Shown here: positions 1 through 7,484 of the stretch, piece after piece | Numbering within the stretch: the first letter of the stretch is position 1 | Layout of the letters: each line of letters starts with the position of its first letter | NCBI RefSeq assembly: GCF_003337375.1 | Contig: NZ_QPJD01000007.1 | Coordinates: 248,001 to 312,000, forward strand | DNA from: Paenibacillus prosopidis | Lineage (GTDB): Bacteria > Bacillota > Bacilli > Paenibacillales > Paenibacillaceae | Reading direction: 5' to 3' | DNA length: 64,000 bases | Program-made: the position numbers and the translations under genes | The notes under the pieces: model-generated | What the model was told of the DNA's origin: nothing | What the model saw: only the letters and a program-made list of their open reading frames with translations | Databases searched by the model: none

Positions 1-490
1 TTTGCGTCCATATGGCGGTATACCGAGCCATTACTTCATCATGATTCGCCGGCATCGTTCTGAGCCACTTCCAAGCGTCGTGGTGAACGTTGATCATGAC
101 ATACAGACCCTCTTTGAGCGACCAATCGACAACTTCCTGAACCCGGTTCATCCAATCCGGATTGATTGTATAGTCCGGTGCGCCGCCCATCCGTTTATCC
201 CATGTAATCGGAATACGAATGCTTTTGAACCCCTGCTTCTTAATTTCCTTAATAAATTCTTTGGTGACGCGCGGGTTGCCCCAAGCCGTCTCGTCACCTT
301 CTGTCGTCGGATCATTCGGGTTAAATGCATCGAATGTATTGCCCAGGTTCCATCCCGGCTGCATCGCGCTGACATAGGACTGCATCGGGGTTTCTTTCTC
401 GGAAGCTGCGGCCGGACTGAGGGGCGAGAAAAGCGCAAGCAGCAAGGAAACGGCCATGACTACGGATAAATACGATCTCTTTGTGTTCAC
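1..490 (-). CDS. Secreted glycoside hydrolase family 5 (endoglucanase-like), C-terminus beyond window
   Basis: Only the first 163 residues are present; the gene runs off the left edge. The start is a GTG preceded by AAAGGAG seven bases upstream. Residues 1 to about 29 form a signal peptide (KR, a hydrophobic stretch, then SPAAAS). The mature part opens with the GH5 signature GWNLGNTFDA (residues 46-55) and continues with SIRIPITW (90-97) and VNVHHD-type INVHHDAW (133-140), all typical of the first strands of the GH5 TIM barrel. Family members cleave beta-1,4-glucans or mannans outside the cell; the two catalytic glutamates would lie beyond the edge. A candidate catabolite-response element lies about 180 bases upstream. 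Whether it is a cellulase, xyloglucanase or mannanase cannot be decided here. Confidence 0.88.
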   Translation of the reverse strand, partial: MNTKRSYLSVVMAVSLLLALFSPLSPAAASEKETPMQSYVSAMQPGWNLGNTFDAFNPNDPTTEGDETAWGNPRVTKEFIKEIKKQGFKSIRIPITWDKRMGGAPDYTINPDWMNRVQEVVDWSLKEGLYVMINVHHDAWKWLRTMPANHDEVMARYTAIWTQ

Positions 491-672
491 TAAAATTCTC
501 CTTTGGTTTCATAGATTTAATGACCTTGCATATGAGCAGCATTATAAATGACAGTAAAACTTTGGATGAAATCCTTCCATGAATGCGGCACAGCAGTGTC
601 ACGAAACGAACCAGCTTACAGCGCAGATGCGACTGCGGTTCGATGTAGTTTTCATGCACCCCCTCAGTAGAA

Positions 673-686
673 TGTAAGCGGTTCTA
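673..686. promoter_or_regulatory. Candidate cre (CcpA) site upstream of the GH5 gene
   Basis: TGTAAGCGGTTCTA matches the catabolite-response consensus TGWNANCGNTNNCA at all fixed positions but one. It lies about 180 bases upstream of the GH5 start. CcpA control is expected for a polysaccharide-degrading enzyme, but the site is called by eye only. Confidence 0.4.
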
Positions 687-865
687 TTTTATTGTAACTA
701 TATGTCATTCCTGATAATACATAAAAAAATCACCTAAAAAACCACTAAAAATTCGATTTTCATAGCCTTCTCTCTCCGTTTCCCTCCGAGACTGGTTAAC
801 AATCTGCAAAATAATATGAGTAATATCCATTCTTTGCAGCATGGCAGTTTAACGGAAAAAGTAGG

Positions 866-1039
866 CATTCCGTACCCGCTTTCAATAACGAATGGTACCC
901 GCGCAATATGTACATGAAAGTTTCTGAGGAAAAAGAGCATCACATCCGTACCTACGGAGAACACAAGCAGTTCGGGCACAAGGATTTTATTCCGATGTTC
1001 AAGGCTGAGCGCTTCGACGCAGAAGCGTGGACCGAATGA
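866..1039 (+). pseudogene. Fragment of a GH29 alpha-L-fucosidase (N-terminal part)
   Basis: In one forward frame, SVPAFNNEWYPRNMY is followed by YGEHKQFGHKDFIPMFKAER and then a TGA. This is the well-conserved stretch just after the HWG motif of GH29 alpha-L-fucosidases (usual form SVPA-x-x-x-EWYxRxMY and FGYKDFIPMFKAE). No HWG motif, start codon or ribosome site precedes it, and the reading frame closes after about 55 residues, against about 430-500 for an intact enzyme. It is a decayed relic. Homology is clear; function is lost. Confidence 0.72.
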
Positions 1040-1104
1040 ACCGGTGGCAAGCGGCGACTTCTACTGGCCGGCGATGCCGCCGGCTTCGTGCTTAAAGAAA
1101 ATAC

Positions 1105-1215
1105 TTACGGTTTAAGTTCAATCGCCAGACAGTTGGCGTACGGCGTCGGCCGACGTTCCGGCAGTGAAACGATCAGAGCTCCATACGACTGTTCGAACGG
1201 AATAGAGAGTCCAAT
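1105..1215 (-). pseudogene. Possible C-terminal relic of the same glycosidase, inverted
   Basis: On the reverse strand an open stretch reads IPFEQSYGALIVSLPERRP followed by TPYANCLAIELKP and a TAA stop. The pattern (aromatic, GxLxVxLPExxPxPYAxxLxIEL, stop) resembles the last beta strand of GH29 fucosidases and related glycosidases. It has no start codon. It faces the forward-strand fucosidase fragment, which suggests an inversion accompanied decay of the gene. The family assignment is less sure than for the N-terminal fragment. Confidence 0.35.
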
Positions 1216-1261
1216 TAGAGGATAACAATAAGGAATATTATTTTACAGGAAGGGAAGAAAC

Positions 1262-1558
1262 ATGAAAAAAGAACATACTGTCCATTTCAAGGTGATCCGC
1301 GGAACGGAAACAACGCTGCTAACCGGCCTAATCTATTTAGAGGAAAACCAGCAGCCTACGCTTCAGGATTTCGAACAATGCCTGAAGCAATGCGGACACG
1401 ATGTGCATATCGAAAATAAGGAGCAGTTTATTTTCAGGTCGAACAAGCCCGGCGAGGATTACTTAATCGATGTGCTGGAGAATTATAAACCGAACGCAAA
1501 GGACCTGCCAGCCGAAAATTTAGCAAAAAGCTTCATGAAGAAAGATACTTTTCTTTAG
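1262..1558 (+). CDS. Hypothetical protein, 98 aa
   Basis: A short soluble protein with a good ribosome site (GGAAGGGAAG, seven bases before ATG). No signal peptide or membrane segment is visible. The sequence is hydrophilic, with Cys residues in QCLKQCGHD, and has no family I recognise. It lies alone between decayed fucosidase pieces and a small membrane protein. The start and codon use look real; function is unknown. Confidence 0.6.
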   Translation: MKKEHTVHFKVIRGTETTLLTGLIYLEENQQPTLQDFEQCLKQCGHDVHIENKEQFIFRSNKPGEDYLIDVLENYKPNAKDLPAENLAKSFMKKDTFL

Positions 1559-1700
1559 ATCCATCAACGAAGAAGGACTAGTCCTATGCCAACAATAAGA
1601 CTTTGGAAATATTTCCACATGATATACGGTATGGTACGCTTTTCATATTATAAAACACCAAGCCTCATACAAGGTGCAAATAACTGAAAAGTGGTGGATC

Positions 1701-2075
1701 ATGAATTCAGCAGAAATGAACATTATTATTGTCGTCGTCCTTATTTCACTATCCATTTGCTTTCTCACCTTCATGGTAATCCGGCAATCCTTTCAAGCCA
1801 ACCGTGAAGTAAAACATATTTTAAAACACGGCGTACCGGCTGAAGCAACCATCAGTTCCCTTCGGCAAACGAACATTGAAATTAATGGGCATCCCGAGGT
1901 TTATATCGGATTAACCATTCCCAGGGAGCATGCCGAGCCTTATCGTACGATTATTAAGGCCGTCATATACATCGTCAACATCCCTCAATATGAGCCCGGC
2001 CGCAAGGTCCAAGTAAAGATGCTGGAAGCAGACGGGAAGATCAAGGTCGCTTTAGAAGGCGTTCAAGTATTCTAA
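1701..2075 (+). CDS. Small single-pass membrane protein, 124 aa, unknown function
   Basis: The start chosen is the ATG at 1701, preceded by GTGGTGG at normal spacing; an in-frame codon nine residues earlier has no ribosome site. Residues about 5-27 form one transmembrane helix (NIIIVVVLISLSICFLTFMVI), followed by a soluble domain of about 95 residues with the string VKHILKHGVPAEATISSLRQT. The shape (one helix, then a small beta-rich domain with a G-x-PAxATI motif) recalls DUF3592-like proteins, but this is only a resemblance. The gene ends at a shared bidirectional terminator. Confidence 0.6.
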   Translation: MNSAEMNIIIVVVLISLSICFLTFMVIRQSFQANREVKHILKHGVPAEATISSLRQTNIEINGHPEVYIGLTIPREHAEPYRTIIKAVIYIVNIPQYEPGRKVQVKMLEADGKIKVALEGVQVF

Positions 2076-2090
2076 TGCAACGCACAAAAT

Positions 2091-2127
2091 AAAAAGGCGG
2101 CGATCCGAGGATCGTCGCCCTTTTGTT
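2091..2127. terminator. Bidirectional intrinsic terminator
   Basis: GGCGGCGAT and ATCGTCGCC form a stem around CCGAGG, flanked by an A-run on one side and CCCTTTT on the other. It separates two convergent genes and can serve both. Confidence 0.8.
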
Positions 2128-2129
2128 GT

Positions 2130-3491
2130 TTAGTTCGCAGCCGTAATACCATAGCTGGAGCCGTAATACTGATTGCTATGGCCCCAATATTTGTAGCTGT
2201 AGTAGTACCAGTAATTGTTGTAGTAGTTTTCCCAGGTGTAAGGATTGTACGTGAGCGGGATTTCATACGAGCCGCCATAAGCAGAGCCTGTTGTAGTCGG
2301 CAGTTCAAAGTGCACGAAAAGCTCCTGCTTCGCACCTAGAATCACTCCATGGCTGCTGGAATAGTATCCATAATAGTTATCGCTGTATTGGTAATTACCA
2401 GCCGATTTATGTACCTGAATATCGGTTCCCCAAGGATATTGGTAAACATATACATTTAGATTCGTACCTGAATCATAACCATAATACGCTTTGTAGCCGT
2501 AATAATGACTCCAATTCTGGTATTGCATGTTAGACAGGGTAATGGCTTGGGCATTACCGTTCTCGTCGGTCAAATCAATCTTAAATTCTCCATTAGGATC
2601 AAAAACGTCTGAAGTCGACGCATATAAATTGAAGTATTCAGTTGTGCTCTTTTGGTGGTATTCACGGACGAGATTACCGTACCAGCCATATTCCTGGTAA
2701 TGATATTCGTTGTCTGCATCATAGGAGTAATGAGACTGATACGATACCGATTTTAAGCTGTCTACCACTTGAACCGAGAACGAAGCTTCGTTATTTGCAT
2801 TGTTGTAATCTGCAGGTGCAACGTCAGAAATAACCGCACGCAGGTTGTAATCTCCCGCTTCGGCAAGCTGAAGTGCGAACGCGACCGATTTCGAGCCACC
2901 CTTCTCGACAATGACACCGTTCGCAACGTCAAGCACTTGCTCTCCGTTCAGAATGGTTACCTTGGCACTGGCGCCCACATCCAAATTAGACTCCTTTAAC
3001 GCAGCATTGACGGTAAACGGCACGTTTACTTTCGTTTGCTCAGGAGCAGTTACCTCTTTAAATGAAAGATCCGGACGAAGCAATACGGTAACGGAACCGG
3101 AAAGGTTTTTCTCGCTTACCGTTTGTGCGTTTTTAACCGCTACTTTCGTTTCGAGAACCTGATACCGGTCCACGTCTTTCAGTGCGATTGCCGCAACACC
3201 CGACGGCGATGCGATATCGAAACTATTGTGCGTATATTCGTGAATGCCGTCTGTCGAGAATGACTTCAATTGCACTTTTTTTAGCGATTCTGGGGCCGTA
3301 AAACCGATTTCCTTCGGGCTAACCGAAATATACAAATCCGTTAGCTCTTGTCCTTTCAAAGCGGTAAGAGATAAATTATACGGATCCTTCGCGCCATTCG
3401 CCTTTGAAGCTGGAGCCGCCGCTGCTGCAACGCTAAAACATAACGACAAGGCTGCAGAAAGTAGTACCATAGTAATACGTTTTGCAAACAT
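2130..3491 (-). CDS. Secreted CARDB-domain protein with Tyr-rich C-terminus
   Basis: 453 residues. Residues 1-26 are a signal peptide (MFAKRITMVLLSAALSLCFS, then AAAAAPAS). Residues about 145-243 look like a CARDB/Ig-like adhesion domain (KVNVPFTVNAALKE, VAFALQLAEAGDYNLRAVIS, NNEASFSVQVV). From about residue 250 the protein is very rich in Tyr, Asn, Gly and Trp (for example NYYGYYSS and WENYYNNYWYYYSY), a composition seen in surface or spore-exterior proteins. It is probably exported and surface-associated. No enzymatic motif is visible. It is transcribed alone, with a palindrome just upstream. Confidence 0.72.
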   Translation of the reverse strand: MFAKRITMVLLSAALSLCFSVAAAAAPASKANGAKDPYNLSLTALKGQELTDLYISVSPKEIGFTAPESLKKVQLKSFSTDGIHEYTHNSFDIASPSGVAAIALKDVDRYQVLETKVAVKNAQTVSEKNLSGSVTVLLRPDLSFKEVTAPEQTKVNVPFTVNAALKESNLDVGASAKVTILNGEQVLDVANGVIVEKGGSKSVAFALQLAEAGDYNLRAVISDVAPADYNNANNEASFSVQVVDSLKSVSYQSHYSYDADNEYHYQEYGWYGNLVREYHQKSTTEYFNLYASTSDVFDPNGEFKIDLTDENGNAQAITLSNMQYQNWSHYYGYKAYYGYDSGTNLNVYVYQYPWGTDIQVHKSAGNYQYSDNYYGYYSSSHGVILGAKQELFVHFELPTTTGSAYGGSYEIPLTYNPYTWENYYNNYWYYYSYKYWGHSNQYYGSSYGITAAN

Positions 3492-3522
3492 GAAACTAGT
3501 TCCCCTCTCAAAACTACCAAAT

Positions 3523-3538
3523 TAGTCCTATTGGACTA
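3523..3538. promoter_or_regulatory. Palindrome upstream of the CARDB gene
   Basis: TAGTCC-TATT-GGACTA is a perfect 6+6 inverted repeat about 30 bases upstream of the start codon. No T-run follows, so an operator is more likely than a terminator. The binding protein is unknown. Confidence 0.35.
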
Positions 3539-3640
3539 GGTAAATATACCAGTAGTTTCATTGGAAAACAATAGATACGTAGATTTATATCTATTTATGT
3601 AGAAAAATATAATAATGCCGCCTACGATCACATTATAAAA

Positions 3641-3672
3641 CAAGAGGTATGACTCAACTGTCATACCTCTTG
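3641..3672 (-). terminator. Intrinsic terminator of the 130-aa membrane protein gene
   Basis: CAAGAGGTATGAC and GTCATACCTCTTG form a perfect 13-bp stem with loop TCAACT, followed on the minus strand by TTTTATAA. It lies just after the stop codon of the gene at 3679-4071. Confidence 0.85.
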
Positions 3673-3678
3673 TTTAGT

Positions 3679-4071
3679 TTATTCTTTTTTCGTCAAACGC
3701 AATATTAGAAATATCCCTTCAACGACTAAGCCAACAACAAAGCCTGCCGCCACCGCCTCTAAGAAAATAACGAAGCTAATCAGGTCTTCCCAGCCCGTAG
3801 CATCGCGTGAATAGATCGCCATTAGGACAAGGCCGGCAACAACTCCTATGTTGGAGCATAACCACAGCTTTCGTGTACCAAGCCACCCTGTAAAACCAAA
3901 AAAGACCGAAAGTATAATGGCAAGCAGCATAAACCGAAAAGCGAGCGTGCCGTTAAACGGCTGGCCTAATACGACAAAACGAATCATCCATAACAGGATG
4001 CTAAGCAACAAAGACGACGCTCCTGCCAAAACACACCACCGGCTGCTTCTTGCTGCGGGAATCCAACTCAT
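3679..4071 (-). CDS. Four-helix membrane protein, 130 aa, unknown
   Basis: Four hydrophobic helices are visible: about 13-34, 43-62, 68-85 and 96-124. No charged catalytic or transport motif was recognised. The ribosome site GAGAGGGG lies 11 bases upstream of ATG, slightly far. The gene is flanked by its own perfect terminator and diverges from the alpha/beta hydrolase gene. Function unknown. Confidence 0.6.
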   Translation of the reverse strand: MSWIPAARSSRWCVLAGASSLLLSILLWMIRFVVLGQPFNGTLAFRFMLLAIILSVFFGFTGWLGTRKLWLCSNIGVVAGLVLMAIYSRDATGWEDLISFVIFLEAVAAGFVVGLVVEGIFLILRLTKKE

Positions 4072-4284
4072 TTCTGAATAACCCCTCTCCTATAGAACAC
4101 CTCTTGTTTATATTAACGTATGCTGCGCTTACATTGTTTCGTACACCGAGATACTTAGAAAGCCATGCATGCGCTTTTATTCCGACTTAAGTCCAGTTTT
4201 CACTAAGACCCTAATCTATTTCCTAGTCGCAGAATAAATTGTATACTCTAGCCGTTAGTGAATCACGTTCAAAGGATGTGCAAA

Positions 4285-5772
4285 ATGAAACTTTTGGAAT
4301 GGTCATTATTAATATTAGCTGCATGCATGCTCATTGCATTAAACTCAGGCCGGCTGACCCGTCTGCGGAAGCTAAATGTCTCTCTATCCGCTGCTGCTTG
4401 TTTAGTGCTCGCATCTCACTTCATTTATGATGGTTACCGCTGGCCGATGCTGCCGATTTATATCATGATTGGGCTGCTTACCTTCTTGCTGCTCCGAAAA
4501 CACCCAAGCCGCGAAAGCATTGTGCGAAAGAAAAGCTGGATCATTGCTGTTCAGAGTTTTTTAACCTTCCTTTTCCTTATCGTCGCAACCTTATTCCCCC
4601 ACCTGTTTCCTACCAAGCTATTTGACAAACCTACCGGGCCTTTTCAAATCGGAACTACTTCACGTTATTTAATCGACCCTAACCGCAGCGAGACGCTTTC
4701 ACCAGATCCTAACGATAAAAGAGAGCTCTACCTCCAAATTTGGTATCCTGCCGGTGCAAACGAGTTGCATAAGGCAAGCTATGGAACGAACATGCCGGAA
4801 ATAGTAGCTGCAGTCACACGAAATATGGAGCTTCCGTCCTTTTTATTCAGTCATTTAACATCTGCGGCCACCTATTCGGTTACAAATGCGGAGCTCTCCG
4901 CTCAAGAGCCCCAATATCCCGTCATCCTATTCTCCCATGGCCTTGGCCTGTATGGATTTCAAAACACGTTCCAGATGGAGGAATTAGCTTCGCACGGTTA
5001 CATCGTGGCCGGCATACAGCATCCCTATCATTCTTTGTTAACCGTCTTTCCGGGCGGCCGTACGATTGCAGAGCAATCCTATGACTTATCGCGATTTGAT
5101 CAATTTATCGAAATGAACAAAATGGTCACGGATATATGGGTGAAGGATGCCAGCTCTGCGCTAGATTACTTGGAAAAAATCAATATCGAGGACGCGGAGG
5201 GAATGTTCACCAATCGAATCGATATGACGCGTATAGGCATGCTGGGACATTCTGTCGGAGGGGCGGCAGCCGCACAGACCCTTCTCCTTGAACCCCGGGT
5301 CAAGGCTGCTGTTAATTTGGATGGAACGTTAACGGGTACAGGCGCAATACCCGATAAGGGTCTCCCCGGACCATTTATGCAGCTATCTGCAGAAAAAACC
5401 AGTATGTCGCAAATTGAATCCTCGGATTCAGTGGGAACGAATTATTGGGAAGAAGCAGGTATTTCTGAGGAGGAGTATAACAAATACATCGGCTTTCTCG
5501 ATGTTTTCGAAAACAATCAAAGAAATGCCTTTCACAATGGTGGTTATCACGTTTGGCTAAAAGGAGCCTCGCATTATACGTTTACCGATATCGTATTGTA
5601 TTCTCCGCTGGTGCCTTATATCCTAAAGGACAAAATCAATACGAAGCTTGCCCACCGCATAATAAATGAATACACATTAGCCTTCTTCAATAAATATTTG
5701 CGCCAAATGGATTCGCCTCTACTGCAACCCTCGTCATCAGATGTAGTCGAAGTAACCGTAAATAAAAGCTAG
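4285..5772 (+). CDS. Membrane-anchored alpha/beta hydrolase, PAF-acetylhydrolase-like
   Basis: 495 residues from the ATG at 4285, which has AAAGGATG upstream; an in-frame GTG nine codons earlier lacks a site. The N-terminus holds four membrane helices (about 3-20, 29-48, 53-68, 77-100). The rest is an alpha/beta-hydrolase fold like platelet-activating-factor acetylhydrolase and dienelactone hydrolase: oxyanion strand VILFSHGLG, nucleophile elbow GHSVGG with Ser323, acid Asp346 in VNLDGT, and His430 in GASHYTF. All three triad residues are present. The catalytic domain probably faces outward and may cleave lipid or lactone esters. It is a single-gene unit ending at a hairpin. Confidence 0.82.
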   Translation: MKLLEWSLLILAACMLIALNSGRLTRLRKLNVSLSAAACLVLASHFIYDGYRWPMLPIYIMIGLLTFLLLRKHPSRESIVRKKSWIIAVQSFLTFLFLIVATLFPHLFPTKLFDKPTGPFQIGTTSRYLIDPNRSETLSPDPNDKRELYLQIWYPAGANELHKASYGTNMPEIVAAVTRNMELPSFLFSHLTSAATYSVTNAELSAQEPQYPVILFSHGLGLYGFQNTFQMEELASHGYIVAGIQHPYHSLLTVFPGGRTIAEQSYDLSRFDQFIEMNKMVTDIWVKDASSALDYLEKINIEDAEGMFTNRIDMTRIGMLGHSVGGAAAAQTLLLEPRVKAAVNLDGTLTGTGAIPDKGLPGPFMQLSAEKTSMSQIESSDSVGTNYWEEAGISEEEYNKYIGFLDVFENNQRNAFHNGGYHVWLKGASHYTFTDIVLYSPLVPYILKDKINTKLAHRIINEYTLAFFNKYLRQMDSPLLQPSSSDVVEVTVNKS

Positions 5773-5797
5773 ACTATCCTTTGCGATAGTCTAGCTC
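5767..5797 (+). terminator. Stem-loop terminator after the hydrolase gene
   Basis: AGCTAGACTATC and GATAGTCTAGCT form a perfect 12-bp stem, overlapping the stop codon and followed by CTCCTCTTCC. The T-run is weak but the stem is strong. Confidence 0.65.
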
Positions 5798-5903
5798 TCC
5801 TCTTCCGTTCGATGAAACCTCCACCTTAACTATAACTCAAGTTTTGAAGAGGTGTCCTCCCTCCATACTCAGTTCTAGATCACAGGAGTTCTGCAGCGAA
5901 GCA

Positions 5904-5934
5904 TAAAAAAAGGCGGCCGACAAGCGGCACGCCT
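5904..5934 (-). terminator. Terminator of the prenyl-synthase-like gene
   Basis: On the minus strand AGGCG...CCG/CGG...CGCCT makes a GC-rich hairpin followed by TTTTTTTATG, just after the stop codon of the YisP-like gene. Confidence 0.75.
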
Positions 5935-5946
5935 ACTATCTATTCG

Positions 5947-6756
5947 TTACCCGGTTACCCGGCCCACAAGCTTCATAACAGCGTCCCGCGTCAGTTTGTT
6001 GCCGCCGGCTGCGATGAGGTTAACCGTTGCATGAGCAAGCGCTAGCGGTATTTTGCAAAAGCTCAGGGCCGGACCTTTCTTCAGATCCCCTATGTACTCA
6101 TCGGCCAGCTTTAGATTGCGGCGCGTGTACTGAAGCATCTCCTTTTTTCCCCAGCCGTCAGGATAAAAGTCGACTCCGCGCTCAAGATCCTCCGTTCGGT
6201 TACGAAGAATATTAACCGCTTGCAGACCTCTGCCGAAGCCAACAGCCTTCACCATATCGGATTCCGTTCCGTCATGCCACAACCACAGCTCGGAAAGCAT
6301 TTCCCCGACCATGCCTGCCACGCTATACGTATAACGGTCTAAATCGTCTTCCGTTTGGATTTTGAAATCTGCAGCAACCCATTCGCCCATTTGCTGCGCC
6401 ATCATTGCAATATAACGATAAACAGTCGGAGCTATGGAGGAAGGGCAAAGAAGCGCCCACTCATGCACCCGCATCGAAACTGCTGGTAAGACGTCCTGAT
6501 ACGGTGTCAGTACTTTTTGCGCTGCTTCCGTTATATTGGGAGATTGGAATGCCTCGTGCATTCCGTTTAATAGCTCCACCTTCAATTGATCTGTGAGTTC
6601 TTCATGATCCTCTATTTCATCGATAGCCCGCATACACAGATATGCAGATGTTACAGCTTCCTTCAAGCCTGGCACTAAACGACTGATTGGAATATAAAAA
6701 GTGCGGCTCGTTTTCTGTAACATGGTCATGGCATCATTCAGGACGACGTTAATAAT
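5947..6756 (-). CDS. Squalene/phytoene synthase family protein (YisP-like), apparent ATT start
   Basis: The family joins or dephosphorylates farnesyl diphosphate; the Bacillus member YisP acts as a phosphatase giving farnesol. Seen here: KTSRTFYIPI near the N-terminus, first Asp motif DEIED (46-50), YSVAGMVGEM, and the second motif NILRNRTEDLERG. In that second motif the first Asp of DxxxD is Asn (186), which argues against true squalene or phytoene synthesis and fits a YisP-like role. The start is odd: a GGAGGG lies 7 bases before ATT at 6756, with no ATG, GTG or TTG in reach. A TTG 15 bases upstream overlaps the ribosome site itself. Length, about 269 residues, matches YisP. Confidence 0.78.
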   Translation of the reverse strand: MINVVLNDAMTMLQKTSRTFYIPISRLVPGLKEAVTSAYLCMRAIDEIEDHEELTDQLKVELLNGMHEAFQSPNITEAAQKVLTPYQDVLPAVSMRVHEWALLCPSSIAPTVYRYIAMMAQQMGEWVAADFKIQTEDDLDRYTYSVAGMVGEMLSELWLWHDGTESDMVKAVGFGRGLQAVNILRNRTEDLERGVDFYPDGWGKKEMLQYTRRNLKLADEYIGDLKKGPALSFCKIPLALAHATVNLIAAGGNKLTRDAVMKLVGRVTG

Positions 6757-6763
6757 GAGCGTT

Positions 6764-6820
6764 CCCTCCAAAATAGCTTAACTTTTCGTTAATTATAACA
6801 TAGGGATTGTACAGTCCCCA
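6764..6820 (-). promoter_or_regulatory. Promoter, operator-like palindrome and ribosome site of the YisP-like gene
   Basis: A perfect TATAAT (-10) lies at 6792-6797 on the minus strand, and GGAGGG at 6764-6769. The -35 region overlaps GGGACTGTACAATCCC (6803-6818), a 16-bp imperfect palindrome with 14 matching positions. It could be a repressor operator. The transcript leader would be only about 15-20 bases before the ribosome site. Confidence 0.55.
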
Positions 6821-6977
6821 AATAAAAGGAATAACCGCTACCCGGCGACATTATTAGTCATTCTCTTATAACCAAATTTATATCACAAATATACAAAAAA
6901 AGCTTTCAGTAAACGTGCAGTCAAGCCTCATGTCCAATTAACCTTGCAGGACGACAACAGCAGTATATTTTGATTGA

Positions 6978-7346
6978 TTAAATCATCGTTGGGTCAGTCG
7001 TTTTGGTGAAATCATGAAATTTTCCCTGAATAAATTTTTCTCCCCACTCACACATTTGATCCAAGATCGATTTCAGTGATTCTCCTATTTCAGTCATTTC
7101 ATAGACCACTTTTGGGGGTACTTGATTGTAGACCGTCCGGAAGATAACTCCGTCTTCTTCCAGCTCCCGCAGTTGTTGAGTTAACATTTTTTGCGTAATG
7201 TCCGGCATTGCCTTTTTAAGCTCGTTCGTTCGTTTAGGCCCGTAGGACAAGTGGCACAAAATCAGTGTCTTCCACTTGCCTCCTATAACTTCGATCGTTG
7301 CTTCCGCCGGGATAGTGTATCTTCGCTTCGGTTGCGGTTCCATCAT
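6978..7346 (-). CDS. HxlR-family transcriptional regulator
   Basis: 122 residues, the usual length for this winged-helix family, which often senses redox stress or electrophiles. Diagnostic strings are IEVIGGKWKTLILCHLSYGPKR, then MPDITQKMLTQQLRELEEDGVI and the wing VPPKVVYEMTEIGESL. The start has AGGAGG six bases upstream. It diverges from a broken MFS gene, and a perfect palindrome lies in the shared promoter, so it probably repressed itself and that pump. The single Cys in HLS-region (ILCHL) is placed as in thiol-sensing members, but sensing is inference. Confidence 0.9.
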   Translation of the reverse strand: MMEPQPKRRYTIPAEATIEVIGGKWKTLILCHLSYGPKRTNELKKAMPDITQKMLTQQLRELEEDGVIFRTVYNQVPPKVVYEMTEIGESLKSILDQMCEWGEKFIQGKFHDFTKTTDPTMI

Positions 7347-7379
7347 TGGATTCCTCCTGTTGATAAATGTAATTTCAAA

Positions 7380-7395
7380 GGTACTTTTCAGTACC
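7380..7395. promoter_or_regulatory. Operator candidate for the HxlR regulator
   Basis: GGTACT-TTTC-AGTACC is a perfect 6+6 inverted repeat between the divergent HxlR and MFS genes, overlapping the likely promoters. The GTACT/AGTAC half-sites are of the kind found at HxlR-type operators. Confidence 0.6.
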
Positions 7396-7484
7396 TATAT
7401 AACTTCGGGAAGTCATGAAAGGCTGCTGAGGTACAATTAAGACTTCGGGCTGCATGATGCCGATCTGGAAGGGGATGTTTCGAA

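Noticed and set aside
2..469. Forward ORF over the left edge and ORFs opposite metH, purA, the ABC genes and aguA
   Set aside because: They are antisense shadows of clear genes, without ribosome sites or recognisable domains.
1587..1688. 33-codon ORF with AAGGA and a 12-bp palindrome AGGACTAGTCCT before its ATG
   Set aside because: Too short to judge and no recognisable features; the palindrome shares TAGTCCTAT with the one at 3523 but this may be chance.
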